A stretch of 60,456 bases of DNA, taken from NCBI GenBank assembly GCA_964647905.1, contig CAZYJR010000025.1, positions 1 through 60,456 on the forward strand. The letters run 5' to 3'. This DNA is from CAZYJR01 sp964647905 (GTDB taxonomy: Bacteria; Desulfobacterota; DSM-4660; Desulfatiglandales; HGW-15). Position numbers and translations under genes: made by a program. The notes beneath the pieces were generated by a model. It was not told the origin of the DNA, searched no databases, and was given only the letters and a program-made list of their open reading frames with translations. This document shows, piece by piece, positions 31,955 to 41,849 of this stretch. Position 1 is the first letter of the stretch. The number at the start of each line of letters is the position of its first letter.

Positions 31955-33064
31955 ATGATTCAACTGGAAAACGTGACCAAGGTCTTCCAGGACGGCACCA
32001 AGGCCGTGGACGGGTTGAGCTTCACCGTGGAGGAGGGGGAGCTCTGCGTCCTGCTCGGCCCCTCAGGGTGCGGGAAGACCACCACCATGAAGATGATAAA
32101 CCGCCTCGAACCCCTGACCGAGGGGCGCATACTCCTGGGAGGAAAGGACATCCTGGACTTCGAAGTGACCGAGTTGAGGCGGCAGATCGGCTATGCCATC
32201 CAGGAGATCGGCCTGTTTCCCCATATGACCGTGGGCGAGAACATCGAGGTGGTCCCCCAGTTGAGGGGATGGCCGAAGCAGAAGCGCAGGGAGCAGGCCG
32301 AGCGCCTCCTGGAAATGGTAAGGCTCCCCAAGGAGTTCATAGATCGCTATCCCAAGGAGCTCTCAGGCGGTCAGAGGCAGCGGGTCGGGGTCGCCAGGGC
32401 CTTGGGTGCGGACCCCGAGGTTCTGCTGATGGACGAGCCTTTCGGCGCGATTGACCCCATAACGCGGGTGGAGCTTCAAAACGAGTTCCTGCGGATCCAG
32501 GGAGATATCAAGAAGACCATAGTTTTCGTGACCCACGACATCTATGAGGCCATCAAGATGGGCGACAAGATCGCCCTCATGGACCAGGGGCGGCTTGTCC
32601 AATACGACTCGCCCATCAACATCCTGTTTCAGCCCAAGGACCGCTTTGTAGCCGATTTCGTGGGCCGCGACCGCGCGTTGAAGGCCCTGCAACTGATTCG
32701 AGTGAAGGCGGTGATGAGCGAGCCGTCGACCTCCGCCCGCATGGACGAGGCGGTGGAGGAGGTCAAGGCGCGGCTGGGCCGGGATCGCGAGGGAGCTTCA
32801 GTGCCGCTGGTGGACGAGAAGGGCGCCTTCAAGGGCTTCCTGGACCTGAAGGATGCGGAGGGCGGAAAAGCCGCGGATTGCGTAAGGAATCCGGAGGCGA
32901 CCGTTCACGTGGACTCTGTATTGGATGAGGCCCTGTCCGTGATGCTGAGCGGGGAGCGCCGGACGCTGGGCATAGTGGACAATGAGATGCGGCTGAAAGG
33001 ACTCCTCTCATTCGGGGATATCCAGCGGGCACTGGGTTCGGTGGGGCAGGAGGGAAGCGGATAA
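31955..33064 (+). CDS. Osmoprotectant ABC transporter ATPase (OpuCA/ProV-like)
   Basis: Energy-coupling subunit of 369 aa. It has Walker A LGPSGCGKTTTMK, Q-loop QEIGLFPHM, signature LSGGQRQRVGVARAL, Walker B LLMDEPFGAID and the switch His in FVTHDIYEAIK. Residues about 250-365 form the CBS-type regulatory region (VDEKGAFKGFLDLKD and NEMRLKGLLSFGDIQRAL), which in OpuA/OpuC senses ionic strength. The stop overlaps the next gene's start (TAATG), showing translational coupling. Confidence 0.95.
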   Translation: MIQLENVTKVFQDGTKAVDGLSFTVEEGELCVLLGPSGCGKTTTMKMINRLEPLTEGRILLGGKDILDFEVTELRRQIGYAIQEIGLFPHMTVGENIEVVPQLRGWPKQKRREQAERLLEMVRLPKEFIDRYPKELSGGQRQRVGVARALGADPEVLLMDEPFGAIDPITRVELQNEFLRIQGDIKKTIVFVTHDIYEAIKMGDKIALMDQGRLVQYDSPINILFQPKDRFVADFVGRDRALKALQLIRVKAVMSEPSTSARMDEAVEEVKARLGRDREGASVPLVDEKGAFKGFLDLKDAEGGKAADCVRNPEATVHVDSVLDEALSVMLSGERRTLGIVDNEMRLKGLLSFGDIQRALGSVGQEGSG

Positions 33065-33786
33065 TGAAGCGGCAGGTCGTCCTGGTGGTCTTCCTGGTGG
33101 CCCTGCTGAGCGTCACCGTCTGGGTGACCAGCCTGGGGAAGGTGGGGATCTATAGGACTTTCACCTGGGAACAGCTTTTCTACTGCAGTTGGGCGCATCT
33201 CAAGATGGTTCTGGTGGCGGTCGCCATAGGCACGGTGGTCGGCGTGCCCCTGGGGGTCCTGGTAACCCGGAGGGGGTTGACCAAATTGGCCATGCCGGTC
33301 ATAGGGGGCGCCAACATCGGGCAGACCATACCGAGCCTTGCGGTGATAGCCATTATGGCGCCTCTTTTGGGCTTCGGCTTCCGCTCCGCAATAGTGGCCC
33401 TTTTTATATACGGGCTCTTGCCCATCGTGCGCAACTCCTATACCAGCATAAAGAACATTGATCCGGCCGTCATAGAGGCGGCCCGGGGAATGGGCATGAG
33501 CCGGGGCCAGATAGCGAGGCGTGTTGAGCTCCCCCTGGCCCGGCCGGTGATAATGGCGGGCATCCGGGTTTCCACAGTGATCACAGTCGGCACGGCCGAG
33601 CTGGCCGTGTTGGTCGGGGGGGCCGGTCTGGGTAAGATCACGCTCACCGGCGTGTTCGCAAGGGAGACCCTTATAATCCTCCAAGGCGCGGCCCCTACCG
33701 CCGCCATGGCGATCATATTGGGGTACATCTTGGAGAGGGTGGAGGATCACCTGACCCCGAGGGGCTTGAAAACGGACAGGTCCTGA
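33064..33786 (+). CDS. Osmoprotectant ABC transporter permease (OpuCD-like)
   Basis: Second permease, 240 aa. Helices surround the EAA loop EAARGMGMSRGQIARRVELP. The sequence parallels the first permease, including the closing motif LTPRGLKTD. It overlaps the ATPase stop by one base. The two permeases form the heterodimeric channel. Confidence 0.93.
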   Translation: MKRQVVLVVFLVALLSVTVWVTSLGKVGIYRTFTWEQLFYCSWAHLKMVLVAVAIGTVVGVPLGVLVTRRGLTKLAMPVIGGANIGQTIPSLAVIAIMAPLLGFGFRSAIVALFIYGLLPIVRNSYTSIKNIDPAVIEAARGMGMSRGQIARRVELPLARPVIMAGIRVSTVITVGTAELAVLVGGAGLGKITLTGVFARETLIILQGAAPTAAMAIILGYILERVEDHLTPRGLKTDRS

Positions 33787-33852
33787 GGGCCTCCACCTCC
33801 AACGGGACTATCCGTGGGGAGAACTTCTTCCTTCGAAAGGAGGTTTGCTCAA

Positions 33853-34809
33853 ATGCGGAGAATAATCAAAGGGGTTGTCGCAGTCGTCGCTATGAGCGCG
33901 CTGGTGATTTCACTGGGCGCAGGGACGGCCGTTGCCGAGAAGAAGGTGGTCGTAGGCTGCAAGAATTTCACCGAGCAATACATCGTGGGGGAGATGGTGG
34001 CACAGTTGCTGGAGAGCCGTGGATTCAAAGTGGACAGGAAGGCTGATCTCACATCCATGGCCCTCCGTTCCGGGCTGGAGACCGGAGACATCCAGATATG
34101 CGCCGAGTACACAGGGACCGCGTGGATGACCCACCTCAAGCAGGAGTACAAGCCCGGAATGGACCACAATGACGTGTACGAAAAGGTCAAGGCGATGGAC
34201 AAGGACAATGGCATCGTCTGGCTGCAGCCCATCTGGAACCACAACACCTACGCCCTGGCTTCCTGGCCCGAGTTCGCCCGAGAGAACGGACTGAAGACCC
34301 TCTCGGACTTGGCAGCGGTCTATCGAGAAAAGGACGGGAAGATCGCCACTTTCGTGGACTTCGAGTTCTCCACCCGGCCCGACGGCCTGCCCGCCCTGGA
34401 GGAGCACTATGATTTCCACATCCCGGAGTCCCATCTCAAGACGGGCGCACCCGGGGCCTCTGTCATGGGCCTACAGGAAAAGCAGGCCAAGGTGGCCATG
34501 GTGTTCGGGACGGACGCGGCCATATCCGAGCACGGGTGGGTGGTCTACATAGACGACAAGTCCTTTTTCCCGCCCTATGACCTGTCCCCGTGCGTGGTGG
34601 ACGAGGTAATGAACGAGTACCCGGAGATCCAAGGGATCCTCATGGGACTGGTCGAGAGCTTCCCCGGAGGGGGGAAGCCCGCTACCGCCGATGCGGTCAA
34701 AAAGACCCAGAAGGTCTGGCAGGACCTGAACGCTAAGGTGGACATCGAGCGGATGGAGCCCAGTGAGGTGGCCGAGGAATACCTGAAGGAAAAAGGACTG
34801 ATCAAGTAA
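33853..34809 (+). CDS. Osmoprotectant-binding protein (OpuCC/OsmF-like)
   Basis: Periplasmic receptor of 318 aa with an N-terminal signal peptide (VVAVVAMSALVISLGAGTAVA). The OpuAC-type fold starts KKVVVGCKNFTEQYIVGEMV and includes DIQICAEYTGTAW, which places an aromatic in the binding cage. Ligands of this group are glycine betaine, choline, carnitine or ectoine-like solutes; the exact one is not readable. ATG 33853 has AAAGGAGG 9 nt upstream, so the longer frame from 33814 is rejected. A GGCGCC-rich inverted repeat in the 21-bp gap before lptD may end both convergent transcripts. Confidence 0.93.
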   Translation: MRRIIKGVVAVVAMSALVISLGAGTAVAEKKVVVGCKNFTEQYIVGEMVAQLLESRGFKVDRKADLTSMALRSGLETGDIQICAEYTGTAWMTHLKQEYKPGMDHNDVYEKVKAMDKDNGIVWLQPIWNHNTYALASWPEFARENGLKTLSDLAAVYREKDGKIATFVDFEFSTRPDGLPALEEHYDFHIPESHLKTGAPGASVMGLQEKQAKVAMVFGTDAAISEHGWVVYIDDKSFFPPYDLSPCVVDEVMNEYPEIQGILMGLVESFPGGGKPATADAVKKTQKVWQDLNAKVDIERMEPSEVAEEYLKEKGLIK

Positions 34810-34830
34810 CAGCGAAGGGCGCCTTAAGGA

Positions 34831-37047
34831 TCATAGGGCGCCGGTATCACCCAGGCCCAGGAGCTGGAACTGCAGCATGACCGAGTCGATGCCGTCCAGG
34901 CTGCCGGCGGAAAGCCGCAGTCCCCAGCACTGGGCCCGGTAATCCAGCCAATAGCTCGACTCCATCGTGTGGTCGAACTCCAAGTCCTTTCGAAGGGCGG
35001 TCCCCACTGCAAAGCCCCCTCCCAGATTGACATTGATCCGGTACCCGATGGTATCGAAGCGGTCTTCCTCGTAGATATACTCCAGGGCGAATCGGTCTTT
35101 CCTTCCCCCCGCACGGTCCAATGAGAGCTCCAGGGACATGTCGCCGAAGGTGACATCGTTTTCGTAATGGTCCCAGTGCATCTCCCCGTCCAGGTCCAGG
35201 GAGGGGAAGGGAAACAGGTTGAGCTCGGTCACAAGGGGCTCCCAAGGCCTCTTTCGACGCCACGGCTCCTCGTCCCTGCGCGCCTCGCCCAGGCTGTAGC
35301 CCTGGCTGAGCGTGAATGTGCCCCACTGGGCGTAATGGACCCCGCCCTCAGGGTCGTCCTTCCTGCTGTCCAGGATGTTTTCCACCGCAAGGGTTAAAAT
35401 GTTGAGATCACCCTCGTCATCAATCAGCTCGAACCAGGGACGGTGCCTGTCCCGGTCCCTGTGGCTGCGGAAGTCGTAGGCCAGCGAGGGGACTATCTTG
35501 TGCTTGAGCCCGGTGAATTCCCGCCACTGGATGTCGAATGTCTTCTCCAGGGTGGTGGACAGCTCGGCCCCGGCGTGATAGGCGTTTTCGGATTGACTCC
35601 CGGACCAATCCGGATCCCCGTCCACCCATTGGGTGACATGCTCGTAGCCCAGGTATGTATCCAGCCTGAGATAGCGTCCGAACCACATGGGGTATGAGAG
35701 ATCCGGCCCGATGGAGAATCGGTGTCCCTTTTCCCCGAAGTCCCTCCATACGTATCCGTAGTCCGTCTCCACCCCGAGGAATAGGGGCAGATCCGGAAGC
35801 TTCCGAGGCAGCAGCGAGAAGTTGGCGCCCGCAAGAGGCTGCGCCGTGTCATCAAGGGCGGGATTTTCCGGGCGCTGGTGGTAAGCTGCTGTGGCCTGCA
35901 GGCTGTAGTCCGGGTCGTCCCGGCTGATCCTGAGGGCGGAGCGGCGAGTGGGGGAGCGGGTCTCCTCCACCGGCCGGCCGTAGTCCGAGAGTTCGGGCCG
36001 CGCCTTGAAGCCCAGCAGGCCCCCCTGGAATTCCTTGATGTAGTCCTGGTCGCTCACATAGTCCGTGTCCAGCCGTGCTTCCAGTCCCGGCGCAAAGGTC
36101 TGGTCCGCACGGCTCCTGAACCAATACCGGGTGCGGTTGGTCCTGTCAAAGGGACTCAGGCCCGCCTGATCCGGGTCGTCCATGTCCTTTTCTTCCACCC
36201 GGTCCCGCATAACGTCAAAGAGAAACGTCCCGCGGGAGTCCTCCTCTGCAACGTAGCGAAGCTCGAGGCCCTGCATGAAGCCCCTCTCGGTCATGTACCG
36301 CTCGTAAAAGGTGGCGTCCGCACTCTCTGAAAAGGCCCAGAAGAACGGGACTTCGATGTCCACCCCGCTCAGATTGGAGTACCCCAGCCTGGGCGGAAGG
36401 AGGCCTGTCTGGCGTTCGGTCTTGGCCGGGAAAACGGCGTAAGGCAGATAGAACACGGGAAAATCCTTGATCCTGAAGGCCGCGTCCCTGACCGATCCGT
36501 ACCCCTCGAGGGTTACCTCGACCTCCGAACCGGTGATGCTCCAGTCCGGCCGATCCCCGTCGCAGGTGGTGATACGGCAGTCCTTCACCAAGTAGGTGTT
36601 TGGGCCGGTCCTCACCATGGCGCTGCCGTATATGTAGTAATGGTTCTCCCTGAGAAAGATTCGCCCGCGGGTTATCTGGCCGAATTGACTGTTGAGATCC
36701 ATGAGGGCTGTCTCACCGGTGAGGATGTCGCCGTTGGCGGTGAGGCGTACGTCCCCGGTGACCTGTACGATGCCGGTCTCCTTGTTGTATACTCCCCTTT
36801 GTGCAGTAAGCTTCTGGCCGTTACGGGTAATAGTTACATCCCCTTCGGCTATATATAGATTTTTTTCATGGACGTAAGTCATTTTCTCGGCGTTGATTTC
36901 CCAGTGGGCGTTCTTGTCTTCCAGGAGGTCGCGGTCCAAGGGGGTTTCCTGTGCGGGACAAGGGGCGATCCACGACACCGGCAGAAAGCAAAACGCTGCT
37001 GCGAGAATCAGTGCCAGGGTGCCGGTCTTTGGGATCGAGGATACCAT
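34831..37047 (-). CDS. lptD: LPS-assembly protein LptD
   Basis: Outer-membrane barrel that inserts lipopolysaccharide at the cell surface together with LptE. 738 aa. It has a signal peptide (LALILAAAFCFLPVSWIA), then the OstA/LptA-like jellyroll (residues about 50-170: INAEKMTYVHEKNLYIAEGD, VQVTGDVRLTANGDIL). The LptD C-terminal barrel has Trp/Tyr/Asp-rich strands and the block KDFPVFYLPYAVFPAK. A nearby Cys pair (CRITTC) could serve disulfide locking. It shows that the host has an LPS-bearing outer membrane. Last gene of the minus-strand run from 41717. Confidence 0.95.
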   Translation of the reverse strand: MVSSIPKTGTLALILAAAFCFLPVSWIAPCPAQETPLDRDLLEDKNAHWEINAEKMTYVHEKNLYIAEGDVTITRNGQKLTAQRGVYNKETGIVQVTGDVRLTANGDILTGETALMDLNSQFGQITRGRIFLRENHYYIYGSAMVRTGPNTYLVKDCRITTCDGDRPDWSITGSEVEVTLEGYGSVRDAAFRIKDFPVFYLPYAVFPAKTERQTGLLPPRLGYSNLSGVDIEVPFFWAFSESADATFYERYMTERGFMQGLELRYVAEEDSRGTFLFDVMRDRVEEKDMDDPDQAGLSPFDRTNRTRYWFRSRADQTFAPGLEARLDTDYVSDQDYIKEFQGGLLGFKARPELSDYGRPVEETRSPTRRSALRISRDDPDYSLQATAAYHQRPENPALDDTAQPLAGANFSLLPRKLPDLPLFLGVETDYGYVWRDFGEKGHRFSIGPDLSYPMWFGRYLRLDTYLGYEHVTQWVDGDPDWSGSQSENAYHAGAELSTTLEKTFDIQWREFTGLKHKIVPSLAYDFRSHRDRDRHRPWFELIDDEGDLNILTLAVENILDSRKDDPEGGVHYAQWGTFTLSQGYSLGEARRDEEPWRRKRPWEPLVTELNLFPFPSLDLDGEMHWDHYENDVTFGDMSLELSLDRAGGRKDRFALEYIYEEDRFDTIGYRINVNLGGGFAVGTALRKDLEFDHTMESSYWLDYRAQCWGLRLSAGSLDGIDSVMLQFQLLGLGDTGAL

Positions 37048-37056
37048 GGACCCTTC

Positions 37057-38361
37057 CTACAGCTCGTCGGGCCGGTAAGTCTCCGGGTCCAGGATGGAGA
37101 GAGCCTCTCCTGCGGTGAAAAGAGACCCGGTGATGAGGATCAAATCGGCAGCATCCGCCATTTCCTTCGCTTTGTCAAGCGCTTCGCTCAATCCTCCTGC
37201 GATCAGGCAGGGTTTCCGCAGGGCCCTTCCGGCCTCTCTTAGGACCCCGGGCGAGGCCGCCCGGGGGTATACTGGCCGCGTGTAGATCACGAAATCGGCC
37301 GCTGGGACGATTCCCTCCAACACCCCGAGGATGTCCTTGTCCGCCATGATTCCCAGGACCAGGATCAGACGCCTGTAGGTGAACTCCCGGGGAAGGGCGG
37401 CTGCCAGGGCCTTGACCGCCCGGGGATTGTGCCCGCCGTCGACCACGATCATCGGGCTCCAGCCCATCACCTGCATGCGGCCGGGCCACCGGACGCCCCG
37501 AAAGCCTTGCCTGATGTGCTCCTGTGCCACAGGGAACCCCTTGTCCGCCAGCACTTCAAGTACGGCGGCGGCCATGGCGCCGTTTCGGTGCTGAAAAGCC
37601 CCGGCAAGACCCGGCTCTAGGTTCTTCAGGGTCCATTTCCTTCCGTAGTAATTGAACCCCTGCTTGGTTCGCCGGTAGCTTACGTCTTTGCCCATGCGTA
37701 TCACCGGGCATGCCTTTTCCTTGCACAGGGACTCATAGAGCCTGATCACCGGCTCTTGGGTGACCCCGGTCACCAGATCAACGCCCGGCTTTATTATGCC
37801 CCCCTTTTCACGGGCGATGTCCAGCAGGCGCTTGCCCAGGTATATCTGGTGTTCCAGGGAGATATTGGTGATCACCGAGACCAGGGGATGGACCACGTTG
37901 GTGGCGTCCAGGCGCCCCCCCATGCCCACCTCCATGACCGCGACATCCACCTCCTCCCGGGCGAAGTGGACCAGGGCCATGGCCGTGACTATCTCGAAGA
38001 ACGTGGGAGGCTCCCTGGGGTCCACCGCGTCCAGCAGCTCCCCGGCGAGCGCGGCCGCCGTCTCCCGGGGCATCTCCGCCCCATTGACCCTGAACCTCTC
38101 GGTGAAGCGCACCAGATGGGGTGAAGTGTAGAGCCCCACGCGATAGCCCGCCTGCAGCAGGGCCGATTCCACCATGGCCGCCACTGACCCTTTGCCGTTG
38201 GTACCCCCTATGTGGACGTAGCGGCTTTCCCGCTGGGGGTCGCCAAAGGCGGCCAGGAGGTTCTCCGTCTTGGAGAGCCCGAACTTTATCCCGAATTTCT
38301 GCAGCTCGTAGAGCGATCGGAGTGCGTCAGTATAGTCCAACGGGTTCCTGGTTTTCTTCAT
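37057..38361 (-). CDS. folC: Folylpolyglutamate/dihydrofolate synthase FolC
   Basis: Mur-ligase-fold enzyme adding glutamate to dihydropteroate or folates, 434 aa. Motifs: P-loop HIGGTNGKGSVAAMVE, TSPHLVRFTERFRVNG, EVGMGGRLDATNV, ITNISLEHQIYLG and C-terminal VVDGGHNPRAVKAL. The frame is open upstream to 38658 because of GC-rich sequence antisense-free of stops, but homology starts at KTRNPLDYTDALRSLYEL, so ATG 38361 is the start; only a short AGGAA lies in front. Between helicase and lptD in one transcription direction. Confidence 0.95.
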   Translation of the reverse strand: MKKTRNPLDYTDALRSLYELQKFGIKFGLSKTENLLAAFGDPQRESRYVHIGGTNGKGSVAAMVESALLQAGYRVGLYTSPHLVRFTERFRVNGAEMPRETAAALAGELLDAVDPREPPTFFEIVTAMALVHFAREEVDVAVMEVGMGGRLDATNVVHPLVSVITNISLEHQIYLGKRLLDIAREKGGIIKPGVDLVTGVTQEPVIRLYESLCKEKACPVIRMGKDVSYRRTKQGFNYYGRKWTLKNLEPGLAGAFQHRNGAMAAAVLEVLADKGFPVAQEHIRQGFRGVRWPGRMQVMGWSPMIVVDGGHNPRAVKALAAALPREFTYRRLILVLGIMADKDILGVLEGIVPAADFVIYTRPVYPRAASPGVLREAGRALRKPCLIAGGLSEALDKAKEMADAADLILITGSLFTAGEALSILDPETYRPDEL

Positions 38362-38431
38362 TTCCTGGTTTCCGATTCGAGGGACTCGGCCGCGCGGTCC
38401 TTTCAACCGCACGCGCGCCCTCGAGAGGGGC

Positions 38432-40609
38432 TCATATCCTGTCCAGGGTGGTATAGTCCAGATGGAGGAGCTTCCTCCCGGCGTTTCTGAAGAAGACCTC
38501 CACCTTGTCCTTCCCCTGGAACCTGGATACCACGCCCGGGCCGAAGGCCGGATGGCGCACCCGGTCCCCCGGCCTGAATCCCCGGCCCCCGGTCTCGGGC
38601 CGGTCCCGGCGGCCGCCCCCGCCCCATCCGGGGGCGGCGGCGTGCCTGGCTCCGCCACCGGCCGGGCGCGTGCCTCCCTGAGTCAACACCCCTTCCGGCA
38701 GCTCCTGGACAAAGCACGAGGCGCCTCCCATGAGAAAGCCCTCGCCGTCGGAGCCGTATCTCATGGGTTTGGCCTCCAGTCCCGGGTAGCAGAGGACCAG
38801 CTCGTCCTTGGCCCGGGTGGAGGCCACATAAAGGAGTCTCCTTTCCTCCTCCATGGCGTCCTGGTTGGAATACGCGCGGGCCGGGGGAAAGTATCCCTCC
38901 ATGACCCAAATCACCACCACTACCGGCCACTCCAGCCCCTTGGCCGAGTGGACCGTTGAAAGGGTGAGGCGCTCCCCGGGGTCCTGCCTGGAGAGCTCGG
39001 CGCTGCTGGTCGGGGGCTCCAGCACCAGGTCGTCCAGTAAGGACTTCAGGCTCCTGTAACGGGACGCCATGGCTCCGAGGTGATTGAGATCGATCTGGCG
39101 TTTGGGGAAGTCGTCGAATTGCTGCTTCAGTATGGGTTCGTAGTACGACAAAGCGATTTCGAATGCTTCCCTGGGCGTCCGCTCCGGAGCGGCTATCTCC
39201 TTGAGAACCGAAGAGAGAGCCTTGAGCCCCTCCTCCCGCTTGCCCGCACCCGGCCACTCGGCAACCCGCCACGGCTCAGGGCCCGTCTCCCTGAGCCAAT
39301 CGATGATCGACTGGCTCCTCCCCGGGCCGATGCCCTTGACCAGTCTCAGGACCCGCCCCAGGCTCACTGCATCCTCCGGGTTGACCACCACCCTGAGGTG
39401 GGCCAGCAGGTCCTTTATGTGGGCGGACTCCATGAACTTGAATCCACCGTACTTTACAAACGGGATGCCTTGCCGGGCAAGCTCCAGCTCCAACTCAAAG
39501 GAGTGGTATCCCGCGCGGAAGAGCACCGCCATCTCGGAAAGGGACCGCCCTTGAGAGAGGCGCTCCTGGATCAGGCCGCGCACAAAGGACGCCTGCTCAG
39601 CCTCGGTCCCGGCGTCCACCAATGAAGGGGGCCGGCCGCCGGGCCGGCTGGTCCGCAGGCATTTGGAGTACTTGCGGTAGGCCCGCTCCATCAGGGCGTT
39701 GGTAAAGGAGAGTACGGGCTGGGTGGAGCGGTAGTTCTCCTCCAGTTTGATGATCCGGGCCTCGGGGAACTCCTTGGGGAAGTCGAACATGTTCCTGTAG
39801 TCGGCCCCGCGGAAGGCGTAGATGGACTGGGAGTCGTCTCCCACCACCATCAGGTTTCGGTGCTCCGAGGCCAGCAGGCGCACGATCTCCGCCTGCAGCC
39901 CGTTGGTGTCCTGGTATTCGTCAACCATGATGAAGCGGTATCTCCGGGAGAGCCGGGTCCTGACCTCTCCGTTCTCCGCCAGGAGGCGGCCCAGGAGCAC
40001 CAGCAGGTCGTCGTAGTCCATGAGCTGGTTCTCCCGTTTGAAGGCCCGGTATAGCTCCCCGAGGCGGCGGATCTGCGACAGGTGGTGAACGAAGTGGGGG
40101 AACTCCTCTTCCACTATGGACTCCACCGGCTGCTGCAGGTTTACCGCCTTGCTCAGAATGGAGGCCAGGGTGGCGCGCTTCGGGAAGCGCAGCGGCTTTG
40201 TCTCCGCCTGGGTCCTCTTTACCAGGGACCGGAGCACCTCCTCCATGTCCGCCCGATCCAGGATGGTGAACGAGTTCTCATAGCCCACCAGACCTGCGTT
40301 TACACGGAGGACTTGATGTGCCAGCGAGTGAAAGGTGCCCCCTGAGACCCGCCTGCATCGCTCGTCGGCAAGAGCGGCCGCGCGTTCCAGCATCTCGGAT
40401 GCCGCCTTGCGGGTGAAGGTGAGGAGGAGGACGCTCTCCGGGGGGGTGCCCGATTCCACCAGCCGGGCCACACGGTATACCAGCGTCCTGGTCTTCCCGC
40501 TCCCGGCCCCGGCTATGACCAGGACCGGCCCGTTCAGTGTAGTGACCGCCTCCAGTTGGGCCGGGTTGAGCAGCTCCTCGTAGTTTATCCCTGTCCCGGT
40601 CTCTGCCAT
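38432..40609 (-). CDS. pcrA: UvrD/PcrA-type ATP-dependent DNA helicase
   Basis: Superfamily 1A 3'-5' helicase, 725 aa. Motifs: LNPAQLEAV (Q motif), AGAGSGKTRTLVYR (I), MVDEYQDTN (II), VVGDDSQSIYAFRGA (III), LEENYRSTQP (IV) and TVHSAKGLEWPVVVV (V), then LYVASTRAKDELVL (VI). After a Gly/Arg-rich linker the C-terminus has a Tudor-like PcrA domain (GDRVRHPAFGPGVVSRFQGK) that contacts RNA polymerase or UvrB in relatives. ATG 40609 has GAGGAG 9 nt upstream and is preferred over the upstream ATG at 40645. Role in repair and removal of replication blocks. Confidence 0.95.
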   Translation of the reverse strand: MAETGTGINYEELLNPAQLEAVTTLNGPVLVIAGAGSGKTRTLVYRVARLVESGTPPESVLLLTFTRKAASEMLERAAALADERCRRVSGGTFHSLAHQVLRVNAGLVGYENSFTILDRADMEEVLRSLVKRTQAETKPLRFPKRATLASILSKAVNLQQPVESIVEEEFPHFVHHLSQIRRLGELYRAFKRENQLMDYDDLLVLLGRLLAENGEVRTRLSRRYRFIMVDEYQDTNGLQAEIVRLLASEHRNLMVVGDDSQSIYAFRGADYRNMFDFPKEFPEARIIKLEENYRSTQPVLSFTNALMERAYRKYSKCLRTSRPGGRPPSLVDAGTEAEQASFVRGLIQERLSQGRSLSEMAVLFRAGYHSFELELELARQGIPFVKYGGFKFMESAHIKDLLAHLRVVVNPEDAVSLGRVLRLVKGIGPGRSQSIIDWLRETGPEPWRVAEWPGAGKREEGLKALSSVLKEIAAPERTPREAFEIALSYYEPILKQQFDDFPKRQIDLNHLGAMASRYRSLKSLLDDLVLEPPTSSAELSRQDPGERLTLSTVHSAKGLEWPVVVVIWVMEGYFPPARAYSNQDAMEEERRLLYVASTRAKDELVLCYPGLEAKPMRYGSDGEGFLMGGASCFVQELPEGVLTQGGTRPAGGGARHAAAPGWGGGGRRDRPETGGRGFRPGDRVRHPAFGPGVVSRFQGKDKVEVFFRNAGRKLLHLDYTTLDRI

Positions 40610-40641
40610 GGGAATCGGTCTCCTCGCGCCGGTTCGGCTTG

Positions 40642-41433
40642 TCATCTAAGGAAGGCGATTACAAGGGGAATGATCACGGCCGCCGCCAGCATGAACAGGA
40701 GCGCCACCGGCAGGAGCAGGGCCATTATCACCCTCGGGTAAGAAGTGTGATGGATCTCCCTGAACCCCACCACCTGGACGATCAGGAACCATACGCTGGA
40801 CAAGAGGCCTCCGGCCAGTGGTATGGCCGCCAGGATCTGGGTGGCCTGGCCGTAGGACATCACCCTGAAAGTTGCCTGGAAGCCGCCGCCCCCGGCTCCC
40901 ACCAGCCGCAGGAACAGGTGGATCAGCCCGCTGAGGCAAAAGAGGCTTACAAGTACGAATGCCGGGATTACCAGCAGCATTACCGGCAAGAGGAGCGGCA
41001 GGCCGAACCTTGGGCCCATGCCGCCGGCCTGCCCGCCCAGGCCCGCTGCGGCCATGATCACGTCCCAGAAGACGCTTAGCATCATTCCCAGTGATCCGAA
41101 AAGCAGCCCGAAGGCCAAGGGCTCGCTCAGTCCCCCCTTTGCCCGTATTCCCTTGAACAGGCGCTTGGGGGAGAAAAGGACCTCCTTGGCCGTTTGAAGG
41201 ATCGCTTTCAACAGCCCCAGTTCGCCTCTCTGCTCCCACGGGGGCGCCTCTCCCTGGTGATGCTCCTCCAGGGGTTCTCCCTCTCTTCCCGGCGCTTCTT
41301 CCGGTCCGCCTGCCGGCAGGGGGAAGCGCTGCCGGCACTTGGGGCAGTTTGCGAACTTGGCCCTCTTAGGGATTTTCTCCTGCGGGACCTCCTTGCTGAA
41401 GCCGCAGTAAGGGCAGACGATTTGCACTGTCAT
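40642..41433 (-). CDS. YIP1-family membrane protein with zinc ribbon
   Basis: A 263-aa inner-membrane protein. The N-terminal MJ0042-type zinc ribbon reads CPYCGFSKEVPQEKIP and ANCPKCRQRFPLP, followed by a charged linker. Five hydrophobic helices form a Yip1-like domain (FGLLFGSLGMMLSVFWDVIM ... ATFRVMSYGQATQILAAIP). Zinc-ribbon plus Yip1 proteins are frequent in Desulfobacterota and Myxococcota; their function is not established. The start overlaps the stop of the upstream small gene (ATGA). Confidence 0.82.
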   Translation of the reverse strand: MTVQIVCPYCGFSKEVPQEKIPKRAKFANCPKCRQRFPLPAGGPEEAPGREGEPLEEHHQGEAPPWEQRGELGLLKAILQTAKEVLFSPKRLFKGIRAKGGLSEPLAFGLLFGSLGMMLSVFWDVIMAAAGLGGQAGGMGPRFGLPLLLPVMLLVIPAFVLVSLFCLSGLIHLFLRLVGAGGGGFQATFRVMSYGQATQILAAIPLAGGLLSSVWFLIVQVVGFREIHHTSYPRVIMALLLPVALLFMLAAAVIIPLVIAFLR

Positions 41434-41717
41434 TCCTCGCTAACTCCGCCCTTTTCCCGGGCCAGGCGGCTGAGATGCTTTTTCCTGGACCATCTCTCCA
41501 GGAAACCCAGCATGCCCGATCCGGCCGCCCTGTCCACCACTTCCTCTTGGACCGATAGGCCTTCTCGGGTCTTGAGGGCGCTCCTCAGGCACTGGGTCCT
41601 CTCGGCGCACTGGAAACACTCCGGCGGTGACTCCCTCAGGCCGCGCGGCCCCATGGGGAATACCCGATCCAGAATGCCGTAGCACTCCCTTTGACTCATG
41701 CCTCTCCCGTTGCTCAT
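41430..41717 (-). CDS. Small Cys-containing conserved hypothetical protein
   Basis: 95 aa, charged, with three Cys in RECYGILDRVFPMGPRGLRE and PECFQCAERTQCLRSAL. The spacing C-x2-C-x5-C, plus a fourth Cys upstream, suggests a metal site. I remember similar short proteins in Desulfobacterota genomes but no function. It overlaps the YIP1-family gene by 4 bp and heads the minus-strand run, so it may be a cofactor of that membrane protein. Confidence 0.65.
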   Translation of the reverse strand: MSNGRGMSQRECYGILDRVFPMGPRGLRESPPECFQCAERTQCLRSALKTREGLSVQEEVVDRAAGSGMLGFLERWSRKKHLSRLAREKGGVSEE

Positions 41718-41849
41718 ATCCCTTGAAGCCCAGACTCGGACACAGTGGCTCTATACAATATCCGGGATTCGAAATAAAGGCAAAACTCCCGGGCCCCGGC
41801 ACCGGCCCGGCGAGGCAGGGCCTGATTGACATGTCATCCCTTCCCTCCT